NCBI GenBank assembly: GCA_016707685.1
Contig: JADJHE010000007.1
Coordinates: forward strand, 1-64,000
DNA length: 64,000 bases
Reading direction: 5' to 3'
Origin: Bacteroidota bacterium
GTDB taxonomy: Bacteria; Bacteroidota; Bacteroidia; 2-12-FULL-35-15
A model generated the notes under the pieces. The model did no database searches and was not told where the DNA came from. It worked only from the letters and a program-made list of their open reading frames with translations. Both the position numbers and the translations under genes were made by a program. Positions 8,141 through 17,676 of this stretch are shown in pieces (within the stretch, counting starts at the first letter, position 1; each line of letters starts with the position of its first letter).

Positions 8141-9281
8141 ATGAAAAAAATTGCTGTATTTATTTTTGTATGGATATTAAATTTAATTTCCATTCAAACC
8201 TTTGCTCAGGTAAAACAAGCTCCCGACTCATTAGGTTTGCCAGGCGATAATCTTAATTTATATGCTGTTTTAAAATTATTCCAAGAATCAGAAACATTGG
8301 AAGGATTTGAAAAGAATTTAAATGCCGAATCATCAAAAATCAATAACCTTGATTTAAATGGCGATAATAAAATTGATTACATACGAGTAGTCGATAATGT
8401 GGATGGAAAAGTTCACAACATTGTGTTACAAGTTCCTATGAGTGAAAAAGAAAATCAGGATGTTGCTGTGTTTATTGTTGAACGAAACGATAAAGATGAG
8501 GTAATCATTCAATTAATAGGCGATGAAGATTTATATGGCAAAGATTATATCGTTGAACCAAACTATTCGAAGTCGGTTGATAATAACGAAACACCAAATC
8601 CTGGTTATACTAAACATCATCCTCTACTACTGTAGATGAAAATGGTAACACTACAATTATAAATAATTACACAGCATACGAAACAGCTTCATGGCCTGTT
8701 GTGCAATACATGTATACTCCTTCGTATGTTGTTTGGGTTTCACCTTGGCATTACTGGTTTTATCCTCCCTATTGGAATCCATGGACACCTTGGTTTTACC
8801 ATCATTATTATGGTTATCACTATCATTGGCACAACCATTATTATGGTCATTATCACCATTCTCATTATTATCGCAGTCCAGCTGCAAGAACTACTTACTA
8901 TGGACAACGTAGATCGGTATCACCTATTTATGCTAGTAGAAAACAAGCGGGTGAATTTAAAGGACGTATTCAAAACCTGAAAGCAGAAAATTGGGTTCTG
9001 AAACCTATAAAAAGGATGTTGGTTCAGGAAAAATAAAACCCACATCTATAAAATCCGATAATACTCCTAGAAACAATAATACTACGGTTGGTAAAGATGC
9101 ACCAAGAGAAAAAAACACTGGTAATAAACCACATACAACAAAATCTTCTACTTCTAAACCAAGAAATAATTCAGGACAAAGTGTCAAGTGACAAACCAAG
9201 TTCATCCAAAAGCAATCAAGAAGTTCGCAAGGATCGAAAGGTGGTTCAAAAGCTGGCAGTTCTAAAAAAGGCGGGCGTTAA
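8141..9281 (+). pseudogene. Secreted protein with EF-hand-like loop and Tyr/Trp/His-rich segment (three frameshifts)
   Basis: The first frame (8141 to about 8611) encodes a signal peptide ending QTFAQ, a helical domain, and LDLNGDNKIDYIRVVD, an EF-hand/dockerin-like calcium loop. One missing A near 8611-8614 shifts into TSSSTTVDENGNTTI and then a striking aromatic and histidine-rich stretch (WVSPWHYWFYPPYW, HHYYGYHYHWHNHYYGHY). A second shift near 8985 leads to GSETYKKDVGSGKIKP and a Thr/Ser/Lys/Asn-rich tail. A third near 9190 leads to SKGGSKAGSSKKGGR, with stop at 9281. Joined length is about 378 residues. I recall homologues of the N-terminal half widely in Bacteroidota but know no function. 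Assembly error is the likely cause of the breaks. Confidence 0.7.
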
Positions 9282-9298
9282 GTAGTTTACTCAGTTTT

Positions 9299-9340
9299 AA
9301 AAAAGTCACCAATAGTTGATATTGGTGACTTTTTTATTTT
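9299..9340 (+). terminator. Rho-independent terminator
   Basis: AAGTCACCAAT and ATTGGTGACTT form an 11-bp stem around AGTTGAT, followed by a run of T. It closes the 8141-9281 gene. Confidence 0.85.
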
Positions 9341-9378
9341 TGAGTAGCTGTTTTTTTAATCTTGAGTAATAAAAGCCT

Positions 9379-10516
9379 ATGTTTTTCAATAGATTTTGTT
9401 GCTGCAGTAGTTTTTTTTTTAAAATGGCATCCGCCCAGGATACCATTAAGATGAACACCATTCATTCTATTTGGGATATTCCACATAAAACGGCAAAACA
9501 AAAATGGATGTGGATTCATCGTTCAACTGCTTATATTATTGTAAAAGAACGACCAACACATAGTGATACAAACTATATCAAATCGTATAAAAAACAACTA
9601 GTTGTTACGCTTCCTTTGTCTACTCGTTTCATGAGGTTTGAACTAAGAGATTGGGCACAGTTGAAATATTCTCCTAATTCACAATACGATTTGGGAATAA
9701 GTGTGAATTCTAAATTTGCTAGTTTTTTGATTAATACTGGAGCTACTTTTTTTGAAAACGACAGAGGAGTAAAAGGCAAAACCGATTATCGTGACTATCA
9801 GTTTAATTTTTATGGGAAGGCTCGTACGACCGATGTTAGTTTACAAGTATACAGAGGATTTTATGTAAAAAACTCAGGCAAGTATCCAGCATGGGATTCA
9901 TCCAATGTGCAGCCATATTCTATGCGACAGGATGTACAGGCTGTTTCATTTGGCTACAACATGTATTACGTATTGAATTATAAAAAGTTCTCGTACCGTA
10001 ATTCCTTTGCATTTACCGAGCAACAATTAAAAAGTGCGGGTTCTCCTTTGTTTGGTGGTTATTGGTCGCTTTTTACAGTAACTGCCGATTCTAGTTTAGC
10101 CGGTTATTATTTTGGAAAATCGTTGTCGCCAACTGCTGACATCGAAAGATTCGAATGGACTTAATGTTGGTTACATTTACACGTTGGTGCTCAAAAAGCG
10201 GGTTTATGCAACAGTTTCGCTGGTTCAAGGTTTAGGTATGGATAAATCAACATTTGTTTATGCAGATGGAACAACAAGTGATCGCAAAGTTCATTTTGCT
10301 TCTAAGCAACAAATACGTGTTGCATTGGGCTTTGACAATGGACGTTTTTTTGCAGGTACAATGGGGATGTTTGATTTTTATTATTTCAATAGTGAATCAG
10401 ATGCAACCATTGATTATGCAATGGGGAAGGGGCGTTTGTATGTTGGATACCGTTTCCATCGGAAAAATTCAAACAAAACATTGCGGAAATTAAATTTGAT
10501 TGATTACCGATTATAA
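9379..10516 (+). CDS. DUF4421-family outer-membrane protein (frameshifted)
   Basis: From about 9424 to 10140 the frame reads MASAQDTIKMNTIHSI, then YIKSYKKQLVVTLPLSTRF, FELRDWAQLKYSPNSQYDLG and FENDRGVKGKTDYRDYQFNF, with alternating beta-strand character throughout. It matches my recollection of DUF4421, a Bacteroidota family of about 340 residues of unknown function. A break near 10137-10150 (ACATCGAAAG) moves to the frame that gives DSNGLNVGYIYTLVLKKRV and ends TLRKLNLIDYRL at 10516. The signal peptide is also unclear: a run of ten T at 9411-9420 separates a candidate start at TTG 9362 (KSLCFSIDFVAAVVFF) from ASAQD. An extra T there would make a normal signal peptide. Confidence 0.7.
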
Positions 10517-10555
10517 AAAAAAGCCTCTTTCAATAATTTTGAAAGAGGCTTTTTT
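10515..10555. terminator. Bidirectional rho-independent terminator
   Basis: AAAAAAGCCTCTTTCAA and TTGAAAGAGGCTTTTTT form a long perfect stem with A-runs and T-runs on both sides. It sits between the convergent DUF4421 gene (+) and PD40 gene (-) and can serve both. Confidence 0.9.
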
Positions 10556-10570
10556 ATGAAAATCTATTTT

Positions 10571-12214
10571 CTATTTTTTGTAAAGTAAGTAATGTTTTAC
10601 AACAGTTGTAGCTCCTTCTTTTGCAGCCTTTATTTCTACTTTTTCATCAATCGGCTTATAACCTTTTACTTCAATTTTAATTTGGTAGGTTTTGTTAGCT
10701 TGAAGTGTTATAAAATACTCTCCGCTTCCTTCACTTGCTGTTGTGCTTCCTACTTTTACGCCAGCTTCATCGTAAATAACTACTTCTGCTTCCATTCCAG
10801 CACCAGCTGTTGCGTCAAACACATCACCTTTAAGAATTGCCATAACAGGTCCGTTATTTACGGCTTTTGCTTTCATGTCTTTTTCAAGAACAGGGTAATT
10901 TGTTAAATCCACTTTGTAAACATCACGTTCACCAAACCCACCTTTACGATCACTTGTGAAAAATCCTGTTTTTGCATCAACCGTTAAAGAAAAACAATAG
11001 TCGTTACTTACAGTGTTAATTGGATAACCTAAATTAACGGGTGTTGACCACTTACCATTTTCGTTTACTGTTTTAAAAACATCGTAGCCACCCATTGAGT
11101 TATGACCTTTAGATGTAAAGAACAATGTTTTACCATCAGGTGCTAAGAATAAACCACCTTCATCCTCTGTTGTGTTGATATCAGCTCCGATATTGATTGG
11201 TGCTTTTTCCCATTCAGTCTTTGTTTTTTTCTTCAATACGTAAATATCTCCATGGCCAAATCCACCTTTACGCTCGCTAATAAAATAAAATGATTTTCCG
11301 TCAGGAGAGATACATCCTCCACCTTCCCAATAGGTAGTATTTATTGGTTTTCCCATCGAACGTGGTGCCCCCCATTTTCCAGAGGAACTAATTTTTGAAA
11401 CATAAATATCACCACCGCGTGATTCGGCTTCAATATCATTTTTGTATAAATAAATTTGTTTTCCATCGGGTGAAAGACTTGTACAAGCATCGTGTCCTTC
11501 TGTATTAATTGATCCTGGAATTAATTCTGCATTGCTCCAGCCCTTTTTTAATGTGTCCCAACGTGAAATGTAAATATCCTCGAAGTAACCGTTATCACCT
11601 TCTTTGTCCAATGCAGTTGTTTTACCTGGTCTGCGTGATGTTAAAATCAATGTTTTTCCATCAGCACTTACCATTGGTGCTTTATCATCGTATTCAGAGT
11701 TGATATTATCACCCATATTTTCAATAACAACATCTGCTGGTTTTGCAATTTGTTCTTTTGCAGTAGCAACTTGTTTAATAAAGCGATCAATTTCACTTTC
11801 TTCCGCTTTTTTACCATCACCAACCAAGGCTTTGAAAAAATTAAATTCAGTTGCAGCTTCATCTAATTTGCCATTCATGTGGTATACTTTTCCAAGAATC
11901 AAAGCGGTGTTTTCATAAGATTTTTCATCAATGCTTTTTGCTTTTTCAGCATTTTCTTGTGCTTCAGCATATTGTTTCATTTCAAAATGACATTCAGCAA
12001 TACGTCCAATAATGTTTGCATCGTTTGGTTTGCCCGCTAAAACATCTTTATAAATACTCAATGCTTTTTGAAAATCACCAGCAAAAAAACTTTGCTGAGC
12101 ATTAAACATTTTTAGTTCGTCTTCACTTTTCTCAATAACGTTTTTCTTTTGAGCAAAAGCTGTGCTGTATGAAATCATGCACATCATCAACAAATACAGT
12201 ATTCTCTTAGCCAT
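10571..12214 (-). CDS. TPR plus PD40 (WD40-like) repeat envelope protein
   Basis: This 547-residue protein has a signal peptide (SYSTAFAQ). TPR-like helices cover about residues 30-160. PD40/TolB-type beta-propeller repeats follow from about 175 to 430, each marked by a phrase such as APMVSADGKTLILTS, TSLSPDGKQIYLY, GCISPDGKSFYFIS or LFLAPDGKTLFFTS. The C-terminus (about 450-547) is a carboxypeptidase-regulatory-like beta domain (VYDEAGVKVGSTTASEGSGEYFITL). The order matches OmpA-family proteins of Bacteroidota such as PorE, but the OmpA peptidoglycan-binding domain is missing, so a T9SS role is only a possibility. Start ATG 12214. Confidence 0.8.
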   Translation of the reverse strand: MAKRILYLLMMCMISYSTAFAQKKNVIEKSEDELKMFNAQQSFFAGDFQKALSIYKDVLAGKPNDANIIGRIAECHFEMKQYAEAQENAEKAKSIDEKSYENTALILGKVYHMNGKLDEAATEFNFFKALVGDGKKAEESEIDRFIKQVATAKEQIAKPADVVIENMGDNINSEYDDKAPMVSADGKTLILTSRRPGKTTALDKEGDNGYFEDIYISRWDTLKKGWSNAELIPGSINTEGHDACTSLSPDGKQIYLYKNDIEAESRGGDIYVSKISSSGKWGAPRSMGKPINTTYWEGGGCISPDGKSFYFISERKGGFGHGDIYVLKKKTKTEWEKAPINIGADINTTEDEGGLFLAPDGKTLFFTSKGHNSMGGYDVFKTVNENGKWSTPVNLGYPINTVSNDYCFSLTVDAKTGFFTSDRKGGFGERDVYKVDLTNYPVLEKDMKAKAVNNGPVMAILKGDVFDATAGAGMEAEVVIYDEAGVKVGSTTASEGSGEYFITLQANKTYQIKIEVKGYKPIDEKVEIKAAKEGATTVVKHYLLYKK

Positions 12215-12287
12215 AATTTTGGTTTTAAAATTTCGGTAACTACTAGAAACAAATATATTGAATATAGTTAAAATATAAAAACTTTAT

Positions 12288-13037
12288 TTAAAGAGATTTA
12301 AGGTATGTAAGAAACCTTGCTAAACCTTCTCTTTTAGGCTCATCCAGACTGTAATTAATATTTTGAGTGAGGTAATAATCCACATTTGTGAGGTACTGAT
12401 TTTGCTCTTGAATGCTTTTGCTGATGGATTTGATGTTTTGGAGCCCTATTTTCAGGGCTGAATTGAATTTTTGAATGAACTCCTCCGATAATTTTTTATT
12501 AGAAACCCAGGCTGCAAAAACAAACGGCAATCCGGTTAATTTTTGCCATTCCTCGGCTAAATCATAGCAATAAGTATATTTGTTTTCCAATCCAAATGTT
12601 CGGTCGCCAATAATTACTGCTGCAGTTGTCCCAGAAACACTGTTTTCGAAATTCTCGGATGCATTTTGCCATTCGGGCGAAATTTTCCAATGTTCCCTTG
12701 CAAGCACTTTCACTAATGTTACTGAGGTGCGTGATTGATAGTCCAATAATATGGTTTTAATTTCATTCAATGGAACCTCGCTATACAAACAAACAGAGGC
12801 TACTTTTCCAACTGCTCCAATGCAATAATCACTAATGATATGGGCTTCTTTTAATTTAGGGATGATGGCAACTGGTACTAATCCAATATCGACTATGCCA
12901 TCCATTAATTTCTGAGCACAAGTAGAAGGAATATCCAATTGTAAATCGATTTCATTCATCAAATCAGAATGTTCCAAGCCATAAATGAATGGTTTCGAGT
13001 TTAAATAGGAAACAACCGATATTTTTAGTTTCGACAT
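12288..13037 (-). CDS. mqnA: Chorismate dehydratase, futalosine menaquinone pathway
   Basis: The 249-residue protein starts KISVVSYLNSKPFIYGLE and contains MDGIVDIGLVPVAIIPKL, YSEVPLNEIKTILLD, SRTSVTLVKVLAREHW, AAVIIGDRTFGLE and TGLPFVFAAWVSNK, the ordered signatures of MqnA. MqnA dehydrates chorismate to 3-enolpyruvyl-benzoate, the first step of the futalosine route to menaquinone. Start ATG 13037; full length for the family. It sits three bases downstream of the EI24 membrane protein and is probably co-transcribed with it. No other mqn genes are in the window. Confidence 0.93.
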   Translation of the reverse strand: MSKLKISVVSYLNSKPFIYGLEHSDLMNEIDLQLDIPSTCAQKLMDGIVDIGLVPVAIIPKLKEAHIISDYCIGAVGKVASVCLYSEVPLNEIKTILLDYQSRTSVTLVKVLAREHWKISPEWQNASENFENSVSGTTAAVIIGDRTFGLENKYTYCYDLAEEWQKLTGLPFVFAAWVSNKKLSEEFIQKFNSALKIGLQNIKSISKSIQEQNQYLTNVDYYLTQNINYSLDEPKREGLARFLTYLKSL

Positions 13038-13040
13038 AAA

Positions 13041-13812
13041 TTACTTTTTTAATTCTACAACAGCAATTGTTGCAGCAACGGGTGCAAGCACCGTTGAAAG
13101 CATGCTGCCAATAATTGGAAATGCAAATAATAATGAAAAGATAAAACCATTTCCAATGGCCACACCTTTGTATTTACGAATGTAGCGAACACTTTCGCTT
13201 ACATTTAATTTATGTCGTTCATTACTATAATCCAACATCGAGAAACCATAAAAATAATAGGAAATTAGCATTAGAAAAATAGGAGTCACCCAGCCTAATA
13301 GTGGTATCCAAACCACTAGCATGCATAAAAATATAAATCCAAATTCAATAAACATATTTCTTAATGCAATTGCAATCCCTCGCAAAATGTCTTTTAATAA
13401 ATTGTGCAAGTTCAAATGGGAATTTTTTACCTGTTATTATTTCTTCGGTTCGCTCTGATAACAATGCCATTATTGGCGACATGATAATAAGTGTAATGTA
13501 CTTGCTAAAAGTGGAATAGATAAAAAAGAAAATAATTTTTAAGCCTATGGTTAAAAAAATATGCAAAGCACCCGACAGAAATCCTAGCCAGCCTTCAGCG
13601 TTTTCAGGCTCTATGTAGCCAAGAATGAGTGCTTCTAGTTTATCCGATATATATCCTGCTGCCGAAAAACTACCAAAAAACAGGATGATTCCAATGAATA
13701 ATGGATAGATAAAATAAATCCATAAGCCATTGTTAAATATAAACGACAATGCTTGTCCGTAGGATTTTACGCCCAGCACAAATTGTTGCCATATACTCAT
13801 TTGTTTTTCCAC
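13041..13812 (-). CDS. EI24/CysZ-like integral membrane protein (frameshifted)
   Basis: The 5' part (13812 to about 13415) encodes VLGVKSYGQALSFIFNNGLW and two to three membrane segments, then IIMSPIMALLSERTEEIITGKKFPF. A break near 13405-13420 moves to a frame that reads NLHNLLKDILRGIAIALRN, further membrane segments and YSNERHKLNVSESVRYIRKYKGVAIGNG, ending VAATIAVVELKK. Joined length is about 255 residues, usual for EI24-domain proteins, whose best-known member CysZ carries sulphate; the substrate here is unknown. The start may be GTG 13812 (MEKQMS) or ATG 13800. mqnA follows at once. Confidence 0.75.
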
Positions 13813-13874
13813 GATACAAAGTTAAAATTATTTACTGTTATACGAACCATTCATTTTTCTACTTTTGTGACAGA

Positions 13875-16253
13875 ATGAAAAGAAGTATTTTACTATTCCT
13901 TTCCTTATTATATGTAGCAGTTGCATTTTCACAAACGTATACACAAACGATTCGTGGAAAAGTGATTGATGCTGATTCAAAATCACCCTTGTTTGGAGCA
14001 AATGTAGTATTGCTAAATAGCGATACGCTAAATGGTTCGGTTACGGATGTAGATGGTAAATTTCGTTTGGATAAAGTAAAAGTTGGGAGGCAAGCCATTA
14101 AAGTTACTTCATTGGGTTATGAAGATGCCTTTTTATCGAACATCATTCTTACCTCTGCTAAAGAAGTAGTTTTAACAATCGAATTGCGAGAAAAAGTATA
14201 CACTACCAATGTTATCGAAATTGTTTCTGAAACCGATAAAACCAAAGCGAACAACGATTTAGTAACGTTGAGTTCTAGAAATTTTCAGGCGGAGGAAACT
14301 GGGCGTTATGCAGGTAGTAGAGGTGATCCAAGTAAAATGGTTGCAAATTATGCAGGTGTTTCAAGTGGCAACGATGCGCGTAATGATATTATTGTAAGAG
14401 GAAATTCCCCATTAGGTGTTTTGTGGCGATTGGAAGGCGTTGACATTCCTAATCCCAATCACTTTTCGGCTCAAGGTGCTACAGGTGGACCAATTAGTAT
14501 GTTAAACAATAATGTACTTGGCAATTCCGACTTTTTAACGGGTGCTTTTCCAGCAGAATATGGGAATAAAACTGCTGCTGTTTTTGATTTGAAATTAAGA
14601 AATGGGAACAATGAAAAGCGAGAATTTACGGGTCAGATTGGAATAAATGGTATAGAGCTTGGTGCCGAAGGGCCAATTTCAAAAAAGCAAGGAAGCTCGT
14701 ATTTGGTAAACTATCGTTATTCCACTTTAGAGTTGTTTAATAAATTAGGAATCCGATTTGGTGTTTCTGCTAGTCCCGAATACCAAGATGTTTCGTATAA
14801 AGTAAATATCCCTACTCAAAAAGCAGGAATTTTTCAGGTATGGGGAATTGGTGGGACAAGCAAATTGTCATTGTTGGATAGTGAATTGAAGCCAGAGGAT
14901 TGGAGTTATATCTCCAAAGGAGAAGACCTTGTTTTTAAAACAAGCATGGGTGCTGCAGGTGTTTCGCACATGTATTTTTTTAATCCAAAAGTATCAGGGA
15001 AATTAAACCTTTCGGTATCCGGTACATTGTTAGATGCTTTTGTGGATACTATTTCGGTGATTGATAATTCGAAATTTTTGGATCGAAAAAACAAATCGAC
15101 AGAAGCCAATTACATTGCTAATTATACGGTAACAGCAAAGTTGAATGCAAAACATTTGATAAAAGCAGGTGCTACGTATCAGCTGATTTATTTTGATGCC
15201 AACTCCTATGCATACTCCAATAAATACAATCAATACATTTATGAATTGGATGTAAAAAAATCAACAGCAGGATTGTTGCAAGGCTTTGCACATTGGCAGT
15301 TCCGACCAACGGATAAAATTACAATCAATAGCGGTGTGCATTATCAAAACTTTTTGTTGAACAATACTTGGGCATTGGAACCCCGCTTAGGTGCTCGTTT
15401 TCAATTAACAAAAAAACAAAATTTGAACATTGCGTATGGTATGCATAGTCAAATGCAACCTACTATTTATTATTTTTATGGAACCTATATTCCTAGTAAC
15501 AATAGCTATTTCAAAAGCAATCGTAATTTGGATTTGAGTCGTAGCCAACATGCAATCCTTAGCTACGATTATAATTTCGCTAAAAATTTCAGATTTAAAT
15601 TGGAAGCCTATTATCAATATTTGAACAATGTTCCTATTCAAAAAAACTGGAATTCATCCTTTAGTATGATTAACGTAGGTAATGCATTGGAGGGTATTCC
15701 ACTGGTTGATACACTTGTGAATATGGGAGAAGGAGAAAATTATGGGGTTGAATTTACGATTGAAAAGTTCTTTAGCAATCATTTTTATTTTTTGACAACT
15801 GTGTCGGTTTATGATTCAAAATACAAAGATAAAAATGGTGTTGTTCGGAATACAAGTTACAATGGTGGTTATGTAGGTAATGCCTTGGCGGGTTATGAAT
15901 TGCAAATCGGAAAAAATAAAAACAAAGCCATTGCATTGGATTTAAAATACACGCAAGCAGGAGGAAACAGATACACGCCTATTGATATTGAATTATCGAA
16001 ATTGGCAGGAAAAGCAGTTTATGTCGACTCGGAAGCGTTCTCGAAAAAACAAAAAGATTATTCTCGTTTTGATGTTAAAGTGTCTTATAAAACCAATCGT
16101 AAAAAGACAGCACAAAGTCTGTTTTTTGTAATTGAAAATATTTTTGGAACTAAGAATATTTTGAGGGAATCGTACAATGCAAATACACAATCCATCCAAA
16201 AGGAATATCAATTGGGATTATTCTACTATTTTGGATACAGGATTGAGTTTTAA
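13875..16253 (+). CDS. TonB-dependent receptor with carboxypeptidase-regulatory-like N-terminus
   Basis: Starting at ATG 13875 (MKRSILLFLSLL, signal peptide ending VAFSQ) gives 792 residues; a longer frame exists upstream but lacks a signal peptide and overlaps the divergent gene. Residues about 20-105 form a CarboxypepD_reg-like domain (RGKVIDADSKSPLFGANVVL). The plug follows (DPSKMVANYAGVSSGNDARND, IIVRGNSPLGVLWRLEG, FLTGAFPAEYGNKTAAVFDL). The remainder is a beta-barrel ending in the aromatic YYFGYRIEF typical of outer-membrane proteins. It would import a TonB-energised substrate, not identifiable here. No SusD partner is next to it. A TACTTTTG box (13860-13867) lies immediately upstream. 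Confidence 0.9.
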   Translation: MKRSILLFLSLLYVAVAFSQTYTQTIRGKVIDADSKSPLFGANVVLLNSDTLNGSVTDVDGKFRLDKVKVGRQAIKVTSLGYEDAFLSNIILTSAKEVVLTIELREKVYTTNVIEIVSETDKTKANNDLVTLSSRNFQAEETGRYAGSRGDPSKMVANYAGVSSGNDARNDIIVRGNSPLGVLWRLEGVDIPNPNHFSAQGATGGPISMLNNNVLGNSDFLTGAFPAEYGNKTAAVFDLKLRNGNNEKREFTGQIGINGIELGAEGPISKKQGSSYLVNYRYSTLELFNKLGIRFGVSASPEYQDVSYKVNIPTQKAGIFQVWGIGGTSKLSLLDSELKPEDWSYISKGEDLVFKTSMGAAGVSHMYFFNPKVSGKLNLSVSGTLLDAFVDTISVIDNSKFLDRKNKSTEANYIANYTVTAKLNAKHLIKAGATYQLIYFDANSYAYSNKYNQYIYELDVKKSTAGLLQGFAHWQFRPTDKITINSGVHYQNFLLNNTWALEPRLGARFQLTKKQNLNIAYGMHSQMQPTIYYFYGTYIPSNNSYFKSNRNLDLSRSQHAILSYDYNFAKNFRFKLEAYYQYLNNVPIQKNWNSSFSMINVGNALEGIPLVDTLVNMGEGENYGVEFTIEKFFSNHFYFLTTVSVYDSKYKDKNGVVRNTSYNGGYVGNALAGYELQIGKNKNKAIALDLKYTQAGGNRYTPIDIELSKLAGKAVYVDSEAFSKKQKDYSRFDVKVSYKTNRKKTAQSLFFVIENIFGTKNILRESYNANTQSIQKEYQLGLFYYFGYRIEF

Positions 16254-16312
16254 GGTGTTTTCGTCCCACTATTTTTTCTTATCTTCGTGCTTCATTTTTA
16301 ATAATAGCACAA

Positions 16313-17659
16313 ATGAGTGAATTAACAAAATTAACAGCCATATCACCAGTTGATGGTCGTTACCGTAATACAACCGAAAAACTTGCTGATTATTTTTCAG
16401 AAGCAGCATTAATCAAATACCGTGTATTGGTTGAGATTGAATATTTTATCGCTTTATGCGAATTACCTTTGCCTCAATTGAAAGGTTTTGACAAAGCATT
16501 GTTTCCAAGTTTGCGTGCTATTTATCAAAATTTATCAGAAGCAGATGCTCAACAAATAAAAGACATTGAAAAAGTAACCAACCACGATGTGAAAGCAGTG
16601 GAGTATTTTATCAAAGAAAAATTAGATGCCTTAAAAATTGCAGATCAAAAAGAGTTTATTCATTTTGGTTTAACCTCTCAAGATATCAACAATACTGCTA
16701 TTCCATATTCTGTTAAAGATGCAATGAATGAATGTTTGTTGCCTGTTCTAGAAGAAGTAGTTGCGAAGCTTACTGCTTTGAGTGAAGAATGGAAAGACGT
16801 TTCGATGCTTGCGCGCACACACGGACAGCCTGCTTCTCCTACACGTTTAGGAAAAGAGATTTATGTGTTTGTTGCTCGTTTGCAATCGCAAATAGCACAA
16901 TTAAAAGCTGTTCCTTATGGCGCTAAGTTTGGTGGTGCAACAGGAAATATGAATGCTCATCACGTAGCTTATCCTGAAATTGATTGGTTGAAATTTGCAA
17001 ATAACTTTGTAAATAATTCCTTGGGTTTGCACCGCAGTTATCCAACCACTCAAATTGAACATTATGATAATTTTGCAGCCTATTGTGATGCCTTGAAACG
17101 CATCAACAATATCATCATCGATTTGGATCGTGATGTATGGACATACGTATCGATGGATTATTTTAAACAAAAAATCAAAGCTGGAGAAATTGGATCTTCA
17201 GCAATGCCACATAAAGTAAATCCGATTGATTTCGAAAATTCAGAAGGGAATTTAGGAATTGCGAATGCATTGTTCGAGCACCTAGCCGCTAAATTGCCAA
17301 TCTCTCGTTTGCAACGCGATTTAACTGATTCAACAGTATTGCGTAACGTAGGTGTTCCATTAGCACATAGTTTAATTGCTTACAAATCATTGTTAAAAGG
17401 ATTGGATAAACTAATCCTGAATAAAGAATCATTTGATAAGGATTTGGAAAATAACTGGGCCGTAGTTGCTGAAGCGATACAAACCGTATTGCGCAGAGAA
17501 GGGTATCCAAAACCTTATGAAGCGCTTAAAGAATTAACACGTACCAATACACATGTTACAAAAGATAGTATTGCTGTTTTTATTGATGGATTAAATGTTA
17601 GTCATGAAATTAAAGCAGAGTTGAAAAAAATATCCCCAAGTAATTATACAGGTTTATAA
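16313..17659 (+). CDS. purB: Adenylosuccinate lyase
   Basis: The 448-residue protein shows LTAISPVDGRY, FIHFGLTSQDINNTAIP, LARTHGQPASPTRLGKE, FGGATGNMNAHH and the fumarase/aspartase-superfamily signature GSSAMPHKVNPIDFENSEG. It catalyses two steps of purine synthesis: SAICAR to AICAR, and adenylosuccinate to AMP. The length matches the PurB form in which the lyase motif is SSAMPHKVNP. Start ATG 16313. A TATCTTCG sequence about 30 bases upstream is a near match to a promoter box. The hydrolase lipoprotein gene follows after 17 bases. Confidence 0.97.
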   Translation: MSELTKLTAISPVDGRYRNTTEKLADYFSEAALIKYRVLVEIEYFIALCELPLPQLKGFDKALFPSLRAIYQNLSEADAQQIKDIEKVTNHDVKAVEYFIKEKLDALKIADQKEFIHFGLTSQDINNTAIPYSVKDAMNECLLPVLEEVVAKLTALSEEWKDVSMLARTHGQPASPTRLGKEIYVFVARLQSQIAQLKAVPYGAKFGGATGNMNAHHVAYPEIDWLKFANNFVNNSLGLHRSYPTTQIEHYDNFAAYCDALKRINNIIIDLDRDVWTYVSMDYFKQKIKAGEIGSSAMPHKVNPIDFENSEGNLGIANALFEHLAAKLPISRLQRDLTDSTVLRNVGVPLAHSLIAYKSLLKGLDKLILNKESFDKDLENNWAVVAEAIQTVLRREGYPKPYEALKELTRTNTHVTKDSIAVFIDGLNVSHEIKAELKKISPSNYTGL

Positions 17660-17676
17660 AAAGTAAAATTGTTAAA

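Noticed and set aside
8657..9285. Several overlapping frames on both strands as separate small genes
   Set aside because: They are shadows and fragments of one frameshifted gene; the aromatic segment and tail join to the upstream signal-peptide part.
13749..13874. Upstream extension of the TonB-dependent receptor frame
   Set aside because: It removes the signal peptide from the N-terminus and overlaps the divergent EI24 gene; the ATG at 13875 gives a normal export signal.
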